A model generated the notes under the pieces. It was not told where the DNA came from and searched no databases. It saw only the letters and a program-made list of their open reading frames with translations. Source: Natrialba chahannaoensis JCM 10990 (GTDB taxonomy: Archaea > Halobacteriota > Halobacteria > Halobacteriales > Natrialbaceae). Taken from it: a stretch of 64,000 nucleotides of DNA. Within the stretch, counting starts at the first letter, position 1; the number at the start of each line of letters is the position of its first letter. Location: positions 1 to 64,000 of the forward strand of contig NZ_AOIN01000034.1 in the NCBI RefSeq assembly GCF_000337135.1, given 5' to 3'. A program made the translations under genes and the position numbers. Shown one piece after another: positions 7,257 through 17,519 of the stretch.

Positions 7257-9764
7257 ATGGCAGCCCAGGACGAGGAGCCGCCCTCGATCGATCACCCGCT
7301 ACTCGAGTCCGACTTTCTCGAGCGCCGCCTCTATCAGCTGAAACTCGCCGGGACCGCCGCGAACGGTCATACGCTCGTCTGTCTCCCGACGGGCCTCGGC
7401 AAGACGACCGTGAGCCTGCTCGTGACGGCGCGGCGACTCGACGAGGTCGGCGGCACGTCGCTGATGCTCGCTCCCACGAAGCCGCTCGTCCAGCAACACG
7501 CCGACTTCTACCGCGAAGCGCTCAAGATTCCCGACGACGAAATCGTCGTCTTCACCGGCGACGTGAGCCCGGACGACCGCGCCGAACTGTGGGAGGAGGC
7601 GACGATCGTGATGGCCACCCCGCAGGTGATCGAAAACGACCTCGTCGGGAGTCGCATCTCGCTCGCCGACGTGACCCACCTGACGTTCGACGAGTGCCAC
7701 CGCGCGACCGGCGACTACGCCTACAACTACATCGCCGAGCGCTACCACGCGGATGCGACGGACCCGCTCGTGACGGGGATGTCGGCCTCGCCCGGCGGCG
7801 ACGAGGAGGCCATCCTCGAAGTCTGTGAGAACCTCGGGCTGCAGGAAGTCGAGGTAATGACCGAGGAGGACGCCGACGTCGACGAGTTCACCCACGACAC
7901 GGAGGTCGAGTGGGAGCGGATCGACCTCCCCGACGAGGTGCTCGAGATCCGCGACGCGCTGAACGAGGTGATCACAGACCGACTCGAGAAACTCAAAGAG
8001 CTAGGCGTCGCGAAGTCGACCCAGCCCGACCAGTCCCAGAAGGACCTGAACCGGATGCGCGCCGAGTTACAGCAGTTGATCAACAACGACCAGTCGGAGG
8101 GGTTCAAGGGGATGTCGGTCCACGCGGAGGTGATGAAGCTCCGCCAGGCGGTCACGCTCGTCGAAACCCAGAGCGTCGAGGCCCTGCGGCGGTACTTCGA
8201 CCGCCAGCGCAACCAGGCCCGCTCCTCGGGAGCGTCGAAGGCCAGCCAGCGGATGGTCTCGGATCCGCGCGTCCGTGAGGCCATGCGGAAGGCCGAAAGC
8301 TTCGACGAGTTACACCCCAAGTACCGCAAGACGCGGATGCTCCTCGCGGAAACGCTCGGACTCGAGGGCGGCGAGCGCGTGATCGTCTTCACCGAGTCCC
8401 GAGACACGGCGGAGGCGCTGACGGCGTTCCTCTCGGATAGCTTCGACGCGAAGCGCTTCGTCGGGCAAGGCGACCGCGAGGGATCCGACGGCATGACCCA
8501 GAAGCAACAACAGGAGGTCCTAGACGAGTTCCGCGCGGCCGAGTTCGAGGTGCTCGTCTCGACATCGGTCGCCGAAGAGGGCCTCGACGTGCCCGAAGTC
8601 GACCTCGTTCTCTTTTACGAACCGGTTCCTACGGCAATTCGATCCATCCAGCGCAAGGGTCGGACGGGACGTCAGTCCGAGGGCCGTGTCGTCGTTCTCA
8701 TGGCCGAAGACACCCGCGACGAGGCCTACTTCTGGATCTCCCGCCGCCGCGAGAAAGAGATGGAGTCCGAACTGCGCGAGCTGAAGGGGATGGCCGACGA
8801 CCTCGCCGAGGAACTCGACGAGTCCCAGCAGTCGCTCGCCGATTTCGGTGGGGACTCAAGTAGCGACGGAGCCACCACCAATGCCAACACCGATGCCGGC
8901 GGCCAGGAAGACAGCGAAGTGAAAGTAGACGAAAACACCACCAATCCCGACGCAGTCCCCGACTCTTCCAGTGGAAGCGGAGGGGGTTCGGATCGGCCAG
9001 GACTGCGGGAGTTCGATGCGGCCAGCAACGACGATGAAACGGCGGACGGCGAATCGGACAGCGAGACCGACAACGTGGAGACGCACGAGCCGTCGGCCGA
9101 GGGCGACGCGATCGAAATCGTCGCCGACCAGCGTGAGATGGACGCCAACATCGCCCGCGACCTCTCCCGACGCGAGGAGATCGAGGTCCGACTCGAGACG
9201 CTCGACGTGGGTGACTACGTCCTTTCGGATCGCGTCGTCGTCGAGCGCAAGTCCGTCGCCGACTTCGTCGACTCGCTGGTCGGCGGCGACCGCTCCGTCT
9301 TCGAACAGGTCGGCGCGATGGCCCGCCACTACGCCCGCCCCATCGTCGTCGTCGAGGGTGACGGCCTGTACGAACAGCGAGACATCCACCCCAACGCGAT
9401 TCGCGGGGCGCTCTCGAGTCTGGCTGTCGACTTCGGTGCGAGCGTGCTCCGAACCGAGGGGGAAACGGAGACGATGGAGTTGTTCGCAGTAATCGCAGGA
9501 CGGGAACAAGAGCTTTCAGACCGAGAGGTCTCGGTCCACGGCGAGAAGCAGTCGAAGACGCTGGCCGAGCAACAGGAGTACGTCGTCTCCTCGATTGCCG
9601 AAATTGGGCCGGTGACAGCGCGCTCGCTACTCGAGGAGTTCGGCACGGTCGAAGCGGTGATGATCGCGACCGAAGACGAGTTACAGGCGGCCGACGGCGT
9701 CGGACAGGTAACTGCTGAACGAATGCGAGAGGTTATCGGCAGCGAGTACACCGGACCAGGCTAG
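7257..9764 (+). CDS. hef: Hef-type helicase-nuclease (FANCM/XPF family)
   Basis: This 835 aa protein unites an SF2 helicase and an XPF-type nuclease, acting at stalled replication forks and branched DNA. The helicase carries Walker A TGLGKT at residues 45-50, a DECH box at about 145-148, T-G-M-S-A-S-P in motif III and QRKGRTGR as motif VI. An acidic Ser/Gly/Asp linker follows (about residues 530-615). The nuclease motif GDYVLSDRVVVERKS is near residue 651, and a helix-hairpin-helix pair ends the protein. In Haloferax, Hef and the resolvase Hjc provide alternative essential routes for fork processing. Confidence 0.95.
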   Translation: MAAQDEEPPSIDHPLLESDFLERRLYQLKLAGTAANGHTLVCLPTGLGKTTVSLLVTARRLDEVGGTSLMLAPTKPLVQQHADFYREALKIPDDEIVVFTGDVSPDDRAELWEEATIVMATPQVIENDLVGSRISLADVTHLTFDECHRATGDYAYNYIAERYHADATDPLVTGMSASPGGDEEAILEVCENLGLQEVEVMTEEDADVDEFTHDTEVEWERIDLPDEVLEIRDALNEVITDRLEKLKELGVAKSTQPDQSQKDLNRMRAELQQLINNDQSEGFKGMSVHAEVMKLRQAVTLVETQSVEALRRYFDRQRNQARSSGASKASQRMVSDPRVREAMRKAESFDELHPKYRKTRMLLAETLGLEGGERVIVFTESRDTAEALTAFLSDSFDAKRFVGQGDREGSDGMTQKQQQEVLDEFRAAEFEVLVSTSVAEEGLDVPEVDLVLFYEPVPTAIRSIQRKGRTGRQSEGRVVVLMAEDTRDEAYFWISRRREKEMESELRELKGMADDLAEELDESQQSLADFGGDSSSDGATTNANTDAGGQEDSEVKVDENTTNPDAVPDSSSGSGGGSDRPGLREFDAASNDDETADGESDSETDNVETHEPSAEGDAIEIVADQREMDANIARDLSRREEIEVRLETLDVGDYVLSDRVVVERKSVADFVDSLVGGDRSVFEQVGAMARHYARPIVVVEGDGLYEQRDIHPNAIRGALSSLAVDFGASVLRTEGETETMELFAVIAGREQELSDREVSVHGEKQSKTLAEQQEYVVSSIAEIGPVTARSLLEEFGTVEAVMIATEDELQAADGVGQVTAERMREVIGSEYTGPG

Positions 9765-9799
9765 CACGCGTCCAAAACGGTAGCTGTCCCGGGGGAGTG

Positions 9800-9885
9800 C
9801 TATAGTAGTCACTGCAAGTCACTGCACACCAGATCGCACGACAGCTGTGCGATCAGTGTGTAAATAGTTGCAGTCGTTACTATAG
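9800..9885. repeat. 86-bp palindromic intergenic element
   Basis: The ends are inverted: ctatagtagtcactgcaa on the left and ttgcagtcgttactatag on the right. A second, inner palindrome pairs gatcgcac with gtgcgatc and cacac with gtgtg. It encodes no protein. Eroded copies sit at 955-1030 and 46639-46722. Size, symmetry and intergenic location fit a MITE or a structured repeated element. Confidence 0.7.
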
Positions 9886-9985
9886 TGATTCGAACCGGGC
9901 CGATGACCGGCCGTACCGAGTGTGGGCAGCGGGCATATGCACGCGAACCCGTTACAGGCCCTGCCGTAGACGATAACAGCAGCCA

Positions 9986-12115
9986 GTGTCACTCGCCGGA
10001 TCAGACATCTTGTCGGCAACGTCGCCGCTCGTCGTGGAGTCACCGCTGACGGGGTTGTTCGGCGGTTCTGTAGCGTTGACCCTTCCGTTCGACGACCCCG
10101 TTGCAATCTTCGGGCTCGCAGTGGCGATTTTCCTGATCGCACCACTCGTCCTCAAACGGTATCGGCTGCCGGGCATCGTCGGCATCATCCTCGTCGGCGC
10201 GGTGATCGGCCCGAACGGACTCCACCTCCTCGAACGCGGCGAGACGATTCAGGTGCTCGGCGAGGTCGGCCTGATCTACCTGCTGTTCATCGCCGGACTC
10301 GAGATCAACCTCACGCAGTTCGTCGCGTACAGAGATCGAAGCATCGTCTTCGGGCTGCTCTCGTTTTCGATTCCGCAGGCTGTGGGTACCGTCGTCGGCG
10401 TCGCAGTGCTTGACCTGTCCGTTGCTGCTGCGTCACTGTTCGCAGCGATCTTCTCCTCACATACGCTGCTCGCATATCCAGTGGTTACCCAACTTGGGAT
10501 CGCGAAAAACGAGGCTATTACTGCGACGATCGGCGGCACGATCCTGACCGACACGCTGGCGCTGCTCGTGCTCGCGGTCGTGATTGCCGCGGTCGGTGGT
10601 GATCTGGACGCCGCGTTCTGGGTGCAGTTGACGGCCGGACTCGCGGTGTTCTTCGTCGGCGTCTGGCTCGTCGTGCCGCGGCTCGGGCGCTGGTTCTTTC
10701 GGATTCACAGCGAGGAGAGCTACTTCGAGTACCTGTTCGTCCTCGCCGTCCTCTTCGGCTGTGCAATCCTCGCCGAACTCGTCGGCGTCGAGCATATCAT
10801 CGGCGCGTTCCTGGCCGGATTGGCGCTCAACCGCCTGATTCCCGAAACCGGGCCGTTGATGAACCGCATCGAGTTCGTCGGCAACGCGCTGTTCATCCCA
10901 TTTTTCCTGTTATCGGTGGGGATGCTCGTCGATGCACGAGTCTTCTTCGAGGGGGCCGAAACGCTCCTCATCGCCGGCTCGTTGCTCGGCATGGTCGTCA
11001 CCACGAAGTACCTCGCCGCGTGGGCGACCGGCCGGCTGTACGACTACGACCGCAACGAGGTCTACAGCATGTTCGGCCTCTCCGTCGGCCAGGCTGCGGC
11101 GGCGCTTGCGATCGTCCAGATCGGATTCGAGGCCGGCGTCGGCGGGTTCAACCAGCACATGATCAACGGCGTCGTGGTGATGATCCTCGTCGTCAGCCTG
11201 TTCAGCCCAACGCTCGTCCAGCGAACTGGTGCAGAGATTGCTCGTGCGCGCGAGCGTGAACCGTACGACCCGGATACAGCTCCACAGCGAATTCTCGTCC
11301 CGGTGGCACACGACTCGAGAGCCCCCCTCTCACTGCTCGGACTCGCGATGGCAATCCGCGACGAGCGAGCCGACGAACCGATCCACGCAGTCACCGTCGT
11401 CCGTCCCGAGACGGTCACGCAGACCGCCGCTGCAGTCGGTGATGCGGAGACGCGGCTCGAAACGCTGACAGACGAGACCGCGGCTGCAGCGGTGCCACTC
11501 GAGACGCACACTCGAGTAAACCACAATATCGCCTCGGGAATCGTCGGCTCAGCGGTCGACAATCGCATCACGACGCTGGTGATCGGGTGGGACGGCGCTC
11601 GTGCGCGGACACAGCGGGTGTTCGGCCACGTGATCGACCAGGTGCTCCGGCGAACGACGCAGCTCGCGCTCGTCGCGCGGATTCGTGACCGGCTCAACAC
11701 AACACAGCGGATCGTGCTCGTGCTCCCCCCGAACGTGGCTCGCAACGACGGGATCGCCGAAGCGCTGCACACGGTGGCCCTCGTCGCTGAGCAGACGGGA
11801 GCGCCGATCCATGGCGTTGTGGTCGCCGAGGAGTCGGCGCAGTTCGAACGGCTGATGGAGGACATTGCACCGGAACAGCCAGTCGAGTTCGACACGGTCG
11901 CGGACTGGGATGACCTGACCCAACCGCTTCGCAGCGCAGGTGAGGCGGGCGACCTGATCGTCTGTCTGAGCTCTCGCCGGACAGACACGGGATGGCATCC
12001 GGAGCTCCAGACACTGCCAGCACGAATCGCGCGGCTCACCGAGGGGAACTTCGTGATACTGTATCCGGCGGTGGCAGAGCAAACGGACGACCGGCAATTC
12101 CTCCGGTTCTCCTGA
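9986..12115 (+). CDS. Cation/proton antiporter (CPA2 type) with C-terminal universal-stress domains
   Basis: 709 aa. Residues 30-410 hold about 12-13 membrane segments of the Kef/NapA antiporter fold, with [18 protein letters not shown] and [12 protein letters not shown] as family signatures. Residues about 425-709 are soluble and contain two UspA-like halves, starting at [20 protein letters not shown] and [20 protein letters not shown]. Such proteins exchange Na+ or K+ for H+ and the Usp module probably senses nucleotide. The start is a GTG (MSLAGSD); no good alternative start is seen. Ion specificity is unknown. Confidence 0.88.
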   Translation: MSLAGSDILSATSPLVVESPLTGLFGGSVALTLPFDDPVAIFGLAVAIFLIAPLVLKRYRLPGIVGIILVGAVIGPNGLHLLERGETIQVLGEVGLIYLLFIAGLEINLTQFVAYRDRSIVFGLLSFSIPQAVGTVVGVAVLDLSVAAASLFAAIFSSHTLLAYPVVTQLGIAKNEAITATIGGTILTDTLALLVLAVVIAAVGGDLDAAFWVQLTAGLAVFFVGVWLVVPRLGRWFFRIHSEESYFEYLFVLAVLFGCAILAELVGVEHIIGAFLAGLALNRLIPETGPLMNRIEFVGNALFIPFFLLSVGMLVDARVFFEGAETLLIAGSLLGMVVTTKYLAAWATGRLYDYDRNEVYSMFGLSVGQAAAALAIVQIGFEAGVGGFNQHMINGVVVMILVVSLFSPTLVQRTGAEIARAREREPYDPDTAPQRILVPVAHDSRAPLSLLGLAMAIRDERADEPIHAVTVVRPETVTQTAAAVGDAETRLETLTDETAAAAVPLETHTRVNHNIASGIVGSAVDNRITTLVIGWDGARARTQRVFGHVIDQVLRRTTQLALVARIRDRLNTTQRIVLVLPPNVARNDGIAEALHTVALVAEQTGAPIHGVVVAEESAQFERLMEDIAPEQPVEFDTVADWDDLTQPLRSAGEAGDLIVCLSSRRTDTGWHPELQTLPARIARLTEGNFVILYPAVAEQTDDRQFLRFS

Positions 12116-12168
12116 TCGCCACCGGTGGTCGGCAACGTCAGCAATCGCGACAGCGACGACGGGCGAAC

Positions 12169-12933
12169 TCAGCGAAGCGACTCCAGCGTCTCGCTCGCTT
12201 CACGAGCTGCCTCGAGACACTCTTTCGCGTACCGCGGGTCGTCGGTAGCCGCTGCCTCGGCGGCGAACTTCTCGAGTGCACGCGTCAGCGAGTCGCGAGC
12301 GGCGGAGCGGTCGCCGGCGCTGCTGTCAGTGGCGTTCGTGTCGACACTGCTGGCCGGTGTTGGCTCGTCGCGGCGAGGTGGTGACTCTGGGTGGGCCTTG
12401 GTCTGGTTCTGGGACTGGGTCCGACTCTGAGGCTGAGACTGAGTCTGCGGCTGAGACTGAGAGTACGACCCCGACGCTGGCCGTGACCGGTCTGCATCCG
12501 TACGGTCCGAATCAGTCTCATCCGACGGCTGAGACGTGACTTTGGGATCTCTTGGCGCGTCGGTGTCGGCGCGGTCGGCCGTCTCGGACGAGTCCGCGGC
12601 GGCGTTTCGCTCGTCTGTGGCGGTCTCGGGCCCAGCCCCGGCCTCGGGCGCAGTCTCTTCGGGCGTAGCATCCTCGGCTGCATCCGCGTCAGCCGCGTCC
12701 GCCTCCAGTCCGGTCCCCTGCACGGCATCCGGATTCCCGTGACAGCTTGGACAGAACGTCGTGCCGTTCTCCTGAAAGAGCGGGTCGCCGCAGGTGCCAC
12801 AGTGGGAGTTCGTCATCGTCGCTCCCTTGAGCAGCAGGTCGCTCATACGCTGGGTGGCCTGTCGCTCTTCCTTGTCGCGCTCGTACTTCTCCCGAAGCTT
12901 CTCGCGCTCGGCCTCCTTATCGAAGTCACTCAT
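12169..12933 (-). CDS. Autoantigen p27-like zinc-ribbon protein
   Basis: 254 aa. The first 80 residues contain a charged helix (FDKEAEREKLREKYERDKEE) and a zinc ribbon C-G-T-C-G-D ... C-P-S-C-H, matching the archaeal Sjogren's syndrome/scleroderma autoantigen 1 family (p27). The middle is an acidic, Ala/Glu/Asp/Ser/Gln-rich disordered region. The end (DPRYAKECLEAAREASETLESL) is helical. Function unknown. It is followed on the same strand, in the upstream direction, by the GNAT gene. Confidence 0.85.
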   Translation of the reverse strand: MSDFDKEAEREKLREKYERDKEERQATQRMSDLLLKGATMTNSHCGTCGDPLFQENGTTFCPSCHGNPDAVQGTGLEADAADADAAEDATPEETAPEAGAGPETATDERNAAADSSETADRADTDAPRDPKVTSQPSDETDSDRTDADRSRPASGSYSQSQPQTQSQPQSRTQSQNQTKAHPESPPRRDEPTPASSVDTNATDSSAGDRSAARDSLTRALEKFAAEAAATDDPRYAKECLEAAREASETLESLR

Positions 12934-12994
12934 ATCCACTAGAACGGTGGCATCCGTCGAAAAAGCTGCGAAGGCGAACCCACCGAATTTGGGG

Positions 12995-13435
12995 TCACTC
13001 CGTCCGCCGATACATCCCCTTCGACGCCGGTCGCGTCTCCTCGTAGCCGAACGACTCGTAGAAGCCGTCGATGTCGGCCATGAGGTTGACGTACGCCGAC
13101 GGGGGCGCTTCCGTCTCGAGGTAGGACTCGAGTTGGGCCATAATTTGCGTGCCGAGTCCCTGGCGCTGGTGGTCGGGGTGGACAGCCATATCCGAGATCT
13201 GGTAGACGGTGCCACCGTCACCGACGATGCGGCCCATGCCGACCGTCTCGCCGGTTGGTTCGTGGACAACGATTACGCCGTAGACGGAGTTAGGGAGTCC
13301 CTGTTCGATGCCCTCGGGAGAGCGTGGCGGCATGTCGGCGGCCTCGCGCAGCGCAGCGAACGTTTCAGGATCAGGAAGTTCCTCATGGATGGTGTACGGG
13401 TCAGCAGTGGCATCGGCGGTGTTCGAATCAGTCAT
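12995..13435 (-). CDS. GNAT-family N-acetyltransferase
   Basis: 146 aa. The acetyl-CoA site is clear: DMAVHPDHQRQGLGTQIM, with the Q-R-Q-G-L-G pyrophosphate loop, and a terminal G-F-Y-E-S-F-G-Y-E-E-T pattern. The ATG at 13435 gives the family-like length. The substrate, a small amine or protein N-terminus, is not predictable. It is probably in one unit with the neighbouring 149 aa gene. Confidence 0.9.
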   Translation of the reverse strand: MTDSNTADATADPYTIHEELPDPETFAALREAADMPPRSPEGIEQGLPNSVYGVIVVHEPTGETVGMGRIVGDGGTVYQISDMAVHPDHQRQGLGTQIMAQLESYLETEAPPSAYVNLMADIDGFYESFGYEETRPASKGMYRRTE

Positions 13436-13546
13436 AGGTGGACCGAGGAGGGGACGCACAAAGCCGGTACCGATTCGGTATGGCGGCGGTGGCAAGTACC
13501 GATAGCGGCTGTCGTACAACGAGTCAGGAATCGGGTCGCGACAGGG

Positions 13547-13996
13547 TTACTCGAGTGCTGCCTCCACGGCATCAACGGCGGCCGTGGGTGTCTCGACCGT
13601 CTCGATCTCGAGTCCGGCGATGTCGTGAGTCTCGAGACCAACGATGGGGCGGTCGTAGATGCCCGCGAAGCCGATTTCGGAGAGCGTGCCGACACCGCCG
13701 GAGAGCGCGATGACTGCATCGCCGTTCATCGGAACGAGTGCGTTCCGGGCGTGGGCGAGGCCGGTTGCGATCGGGACGTCGATGTGCTCGTTTGCGGTGG
13801 TCCGCCGGTCCCCGGGGAGGATGCCGATGGTGCTCCCGCCAGCCTCTTTCGCACCGCGGCAGACGGCCTCCATCGTCCCGCCGAGACCGCCACAGACAAC
13901 CGTGTGGCCGCGCCGACCGAGTTCACGGCCGACTTCTGCGGCGCGGTCGGCTTCGTCGTTCGTGATCGTTCCGCCGCCGATGACGCTCACTCGCAT
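13547..13996 (-). CDS. LOG-like TIGR00725-family protein
   Basis: 149 aa Rossmann-like protein. Motifs seen: VSVIGGGTITNDEAD, the GHTVVCGGLGGTMEAVCRGA block, and IALSGGVGTLSEI, which corresponds to the PGGxGTxxE phosphoribohydrolase motif of the LOG family with its first Pro replaced by Ser. Relatives cleave nucleoside 5'-monophosphates or are annotated as lysine-decarboxylase-like; the true archaeal substrate is unknown. The start MRVSVIGG at 13996 matches family starts. Confidence 0.85.
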   Translation of the reverse strand: MRVSVIGGGTITNDEADRAAEVGRELGRRGHTVVCGGLGGTMEAVCRGAKEAGGSTIGILPGDRRTTANEHIDVPIATGLAHARNALVPMNGDAVIALSGGVGTLSEIGFAGIYDRPIVGLETHDIAGLEIETVETPTAAVDAVEAALE

Positions 13997-14143
13997 GTGG
14001 GTGAGACGGCGGCGCTGGCTCATATCAGTTCGGGACGTGTATCTGTCCCTGCCACGCGACGACGGTGAGTACGACGATCAGGGTTCGACAATCGTCGATA
14101 GAAATATCGTCATATCGTGCGAGAAGAGCGGGATTCGACGGAT

Positions 14144-14149
14144 TTAACG
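14144..14149 (+). promoter_or_regulatory. TATA box for mdh
   Basis: TTTAAC about 28 nt before the ATG at 14176 gives a leaderless transcript. Confidence 0.5.
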
Positions 14150-14175
14150 CAGGGGCAAGCGGATCGTTACGTGGT

Positions 14176-15090
14176 ATGACGAAAGTTAGCGTGGTCGGCG
14201 CGGCCGGAACGGTCGGGGCCGCCGCAGGGTACAACATCGCGCTTCGGGACATCGCAGACGAACTCGTCTTCGTCGACATCCCGGACAAGGAAGACGACAC
14301 GATCGGTCAGGCCGCCGACGCGAACCACGGCGCAGCCTACGACTCGAACACCACGATCCGCCAGGGCGGCTACGAGGCCACCGAGGGCTCGGACGTCGTC
14401 GTCATCACGGCCGGCATCCCGCGCCAGCCCGGACAGACGCGGATCGACCTCGCGGGTGACAACGCGCCGATCATGGAGGACATCGGCTCCTCGATCGCGG
14501 AGTACAACGACGACTTCATCACCGTCACGACGTCGAACCCAGTCGACCTGCTCAACCGCCACCTCTACGAGACGGGCGACCGCGCACGCGACAAGGTGAT
14601 CGGCTTCGGCGGGCGACTCGACTCCGCTCGCTTCCGCTACGTGATCTCCCAGCGCTACGACGCACCGATCCAGAACGTCGAGGCGACGATTCTCGGCGAG
14701 CACGGCGACGCCCAGGTCCCTGTGTTCTCGAAGGTCCGCGTCAACGGCCAAGACCTCGAGTTCACCGACGACGAGAAGGACGAACTTCTCGAGGAGCTCC
14801 AGACCTCCGCGATGAACGTCATCGAGAAGAAAGGCGCGACGGAGTGGGGACCAGCGACCGGCGTCGGCCACATGGTCGAGGCCATCCTCCGCGACACCGG
14901 CGAAGTGCTGCCGGCAAGCGTCACACTCGACGGGGAATTCGGCCACGAGGACACCGCCTTCGGCGTTCCCGTCAAACTCGGCTCGAACGGCGTCGAGGAA
15001 GTCGTCGAGTGGGACCTCACGGAGTACGAGCGTAACCAGCTCGGCGAGGCCGCAGAGAAGCTCTCGGACCAGTACGACAAGATCGCCTGA
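14176..15090 (+). CDS. mdh: Malate dehydrogenase
   Basis: 304 aa NAD(P)-dependent LDH-like malate dehydrogenase, interconverting malate and oxaloacetate in the citric acid cycle. [17 protein letters not shown] is the dinucleotide-binding loop and [10 protein letters not shown] marks the NAD-preferring acidic strand end. The substrate arginine region is [10 protein letters not shown], the catalytic Asp lies in GRLDSARFR, and His in [12 protein letters not shown]. Upstream in-frame ATGs fall before the TATA box, so the start at MTKVSV is preferred. It is followed by a decayed region. Confidence 0.96.
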   Translation: MTKVSVVGAAGTVGAAAGYNIALRDIADELVFVDIPDKEDDTIGQAADANHGAAYDSNTTIRQGGYEATEGSDVVVITAGIPRQPGQTRIDLAGDNAPIMEDIGSSIAEYNDDFITVTTSNPVDLLNRHLYETGDRARDKVIGFGGRLDSARFRYVISQRYDAPIQNVEATILGEHGDAQVPVFSKVRVNGQDLEFTDDEKDELLEELQTSAMNVIEKKGATEWGPATGVGHMVEAILRDTGEVLPASVTLDGEFGHEDTAFGVPVKLGSNGVEEVVEWDLTEYERNQLGEAAEKLSDQYDKIA

Positions 15091-15127
15091 TCGGCGCAGT
15101 ACGGCGAGATCTGGAGAGCTGCGAGAA

Positions 15128-15442
15128 TTGCGAACTGCTCTCAATTCGGATCAGCCGGATCGACCGCAAACAACCGCGACCGATTTTCTCACCGCATTCA
15201 TCTCTCCGACCGAAACGGTAACATACCCATTCAGCCTCGAGCGTGCACTGGACGATCTATCCGTCTCTGTCGAGTCAACGCTCTACATCGGCGACAGCGA
15301 GAGCGATATCCTGGCTGCAGAACGGGCCGGACTCGAGTCCGTCTTCGTTCGCCGACCCCACTGTCGCGAGGTCGAACTGGGAGTGGAACCGACGGACGAG
15401 GTCGAAGACCTGCACGGAGTGAAACGACTGGTCCGCGAGTGA
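15128..15442 (+). pseudogene. HAD-superfamily phosphatase, N-terminal part lost
   Basis: The readable part (104 aa) is only the C-terminal third of a HAD hydrolase: TLYIGDSESDILAAERAGL is motif IV (G-D-S-x-x-D) and VFVRRPHCREVEL follows as in phosphoglycolate-phosphatase-like enzymes. The N-terminal nucleophile motif DxDGT and the cap domain are absent, so it cannot be active. The deletion abuts a zone of insertion-sequence remnants. Confidence 0.7.
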
Positions 15443-15607
15443 CAAAGCAGAACACAGCCTACCGTTTCCGGACTCGCATCTCGACCAGCCCGGGATCGAG
15501 TTAGTCGGGGTTCTCGGTCCCCTTCCAACCAAATGTGATCCAGTATACAAGACGCAGTGGCTGACCCTGCCGCTGTATAGAAATGAGTGACAAATCGAGA
15601 GTGATTT

Positions 15608-15808
15608 TCAACAGTACAATTCCTTATAAGAAACCTCCGCAACTGCTGAACTCCCTCCGAAGTAATAATGTCTGACAGTTGAGGGGTTTCGGCCGTTCCC
15701 GAAGGTGACGTCCACAGTAGTACGACTGATCTTCGAATAGTTCTGTCCGACAGTATACGCTCTTGCGAAGTGGATTGCTGATGGCGAGAGAAACGGCTCA
15801 AAGTCGCA
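15608..15808 (-). pseudogene. Transposase fragment (ISH3/ISH6-like), tentative
   Basis: The minus-strand frame reads FEPFLSPS, AYTVGQNYSKISR and TTVDVTF, a pattern I associate with haloarchaeal ISH3/ISH6-type transposases; the rest of the reading is degraded. It directly precedes the IS1595-type remnant, suggesting nested insertion. The family name is a recollection, not a search result. Confidence 0.3.
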
Positions 15809-15841
15809 GAAGGCAAGGGCACCGCTCGCGCGGTTCCCGAT

Positions 15842-16700
15842 ATGTTCCCTGTGAACCTGTTGGTGTCGAAATCGACTGCCGCGGACCTGTTCCAACAGGT
15901 CCGCTGATGTAACGGTGTCGAATTCCCCCGCTGCCGTTCTGTCCTGACGGTCAGAAACGGGAGCTACCGGGTGCATCAGCGGTATCTGTGTAAGAGTTGT
16001 TGTCGCACATTCAACGACAAGACCGGCGCAATTTTCGCTCATTCAAAGCTCACACTCAAAGAGTGGAAATTCATGATCTGCTTGTTCTTACGCTTCAACG
16101 CGAGCATTCGGCAGATCGAAGCCGAACTCGACCTCTCGTACAAAACGGTAAGACAGCGCGTCGAGCGCTCTGGCAAAGCGCTCGACGCGCCTTCACTCAC
16201 GCTATTTGGCCCCGCCGAAATCGACAGAGTATACGTCCCAGCAGGGTTGAAAGGTCGCGAGCACGACCAGAAGGCACGCTTGCGTGTCCTGTCCACGCGT
16301 GGTCGTGGATCGTACGATGGAGACAAACCACCGGTATTCGCGCTCGTCGATCGTGGCAACAGCCAGCGATTCGTCGTGCCAGCGAAATCCGCGGACAAAT
16401 CGACGGCTCAGTCCCTTCTTGCGGACCACGAAGAGAAGCCACTGACAGTGTATACCGACGGGTTTCGTGCGTACGACCCGCTTGAGAACGATGACGCATT
16501 CACGGGCGAATGCGTGGTCCATGGCGATGGTGAATACACTGATGGATATGTGCACGTCAATACCTGCGAGAGCCACATCGAGGAGTCTCGAAAGACAAGT
16601 TAACACCGTATCTCAGAGCGTTTTAGCTTCAGCGTGAACTCTATAGAAAACCGAGCGATGAAGTTCTCTAACATGCTATCGATGCTGTACTCTGAGAATT
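15842..16700 (+). pseudogene. IS1595-type transposase, multiply broken
   Basis: The frame starts MFPVNLLVSKSTAADLFQQV, then meets an in-frame TGA at 15905-15907 where a Trp is expected. It resumes with VEFPRCRSVLTVRNGSYR, where the first zinc Cys has become Phe, and continues with YLCKSCCRTFNDKTG. A long intact piece covers the DDE-type core (VYTDGFRAYDPLEND and HVNTCESH). Just past HVNTCESH the segment expected to read like SLARRW is deleted; then GVSKDKLTPYLRAF and REL-YRKPS follow with further stops. The element is dead in place. Confidence 0.85.
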
Positions 16701-16702
16701 AA

Positions 16703-16873
16703 CAACGTGTTTGACAAGCGTACTTGATAAGCAAGGACGGAGAACAGAGCGGTTCCGGAGTCGATAGGATATCTCGTACCACTTAATGCAAAATCACTAG
16801 ACAGCACTCCATCAACAATGTGCTATGAAGGATCCTACGTTACAATTATAATACAACAGGACCAAATGAAAGT
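16703..16873. promoter_or_regulatory. AT-rich upstream region of the islet
   Basis: Base composition drops sharply here; ttacaattataatac at about 16840-16854 could serve as promoter for the gene at 16874. No other feature is visible. Confidence 0.3.
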
Positions 16874-17491
16874 ATGAAGAAGACTATAATATTATTAATT
16901 ATTGGTCTAGTGCTGATATTGAATCCGGTTTATCTATACTCTTCTGGAGGGGGTATAGAATATAATTACAAACCAATTGAATTGAATAGTACTGACAGTG
17001 TTGAAAATGCTCTTGTGGAATCCGACAGAGTAGTTGAATGTCCTGGGAACCGTGTATGTGAGTTAGAACAAGAAGCTCTAGTTGATAACTCAAGCAATAA
17101 TATTAGGCAATCGCAGTATGAAAGCCCGTATGATGTTGTGAAAATTGATGATGGTTGGTATATAACAATATACGATCCAAATGACCAAGGTTCACAACTT
17201 AAGGAGGTTACAGCAATGGAAGCCGCAAAGACTGTTGCAACTCCTGCTGGCGAATACTCTACTACAGTACAGACAGCAATTGAAAACGATGAACACACAG
17301 TTTATGGGAAACAAATTGCTGCCTACGAAAGGGGCGAAGTTGTTGAATACAATGAAGATATCTATTTAATAACAATAGAAGAGAGCAGACATTGGACCCA
17401 AGAAAATAGCCTGTCAATTGTTCGAATATTATTGATATCACTTGGTAGTTTCACCATGATATTTGCTACTCTTTGGCGAGAGAATAGATAG
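16874..17491 (+). CDS. AT-rich membrane-anchored protein, unknown function
   Basis: 205 aa. Residues 4-25 (TIILLIIGLVLILNPVYLY) form one hydrophobic helix and about 178-198 (IVRILLISLGSFTMIFATLW) a second; the 150-residue loop between them probably lies outside the cell. The loop has two Cys in the segment VVECPGNRVCELE. Codons are AT-rich (ATA, AAT, TTA), unlike all core genes here, so it was probably transferred in. It converges with the Tat-exported gene 28 bp downstream. No family was recognised. Confidence 0.65.
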   Translation: MKKTIILLIIGLVLILNPVYLYSSGGGIEYNYKPIELNSTDSVENALVESDRVVECPGNRVCELEQEALVDNSSNNIRQSQYESPYDVVKIDDGWYITIYDPNDQGSQLKEVTAMEAAKTVATPAGEYSTTVQTAIENDEHTVYGKQIAAYERGEVVEYNEDIYLITIEESRHWTQENSLSIVRILLISLGSFTMIFATLWRENR

Positions 17492-17519
17492 TGAGAAGTG
17501 GTGTTGTGTAATACCTTAT

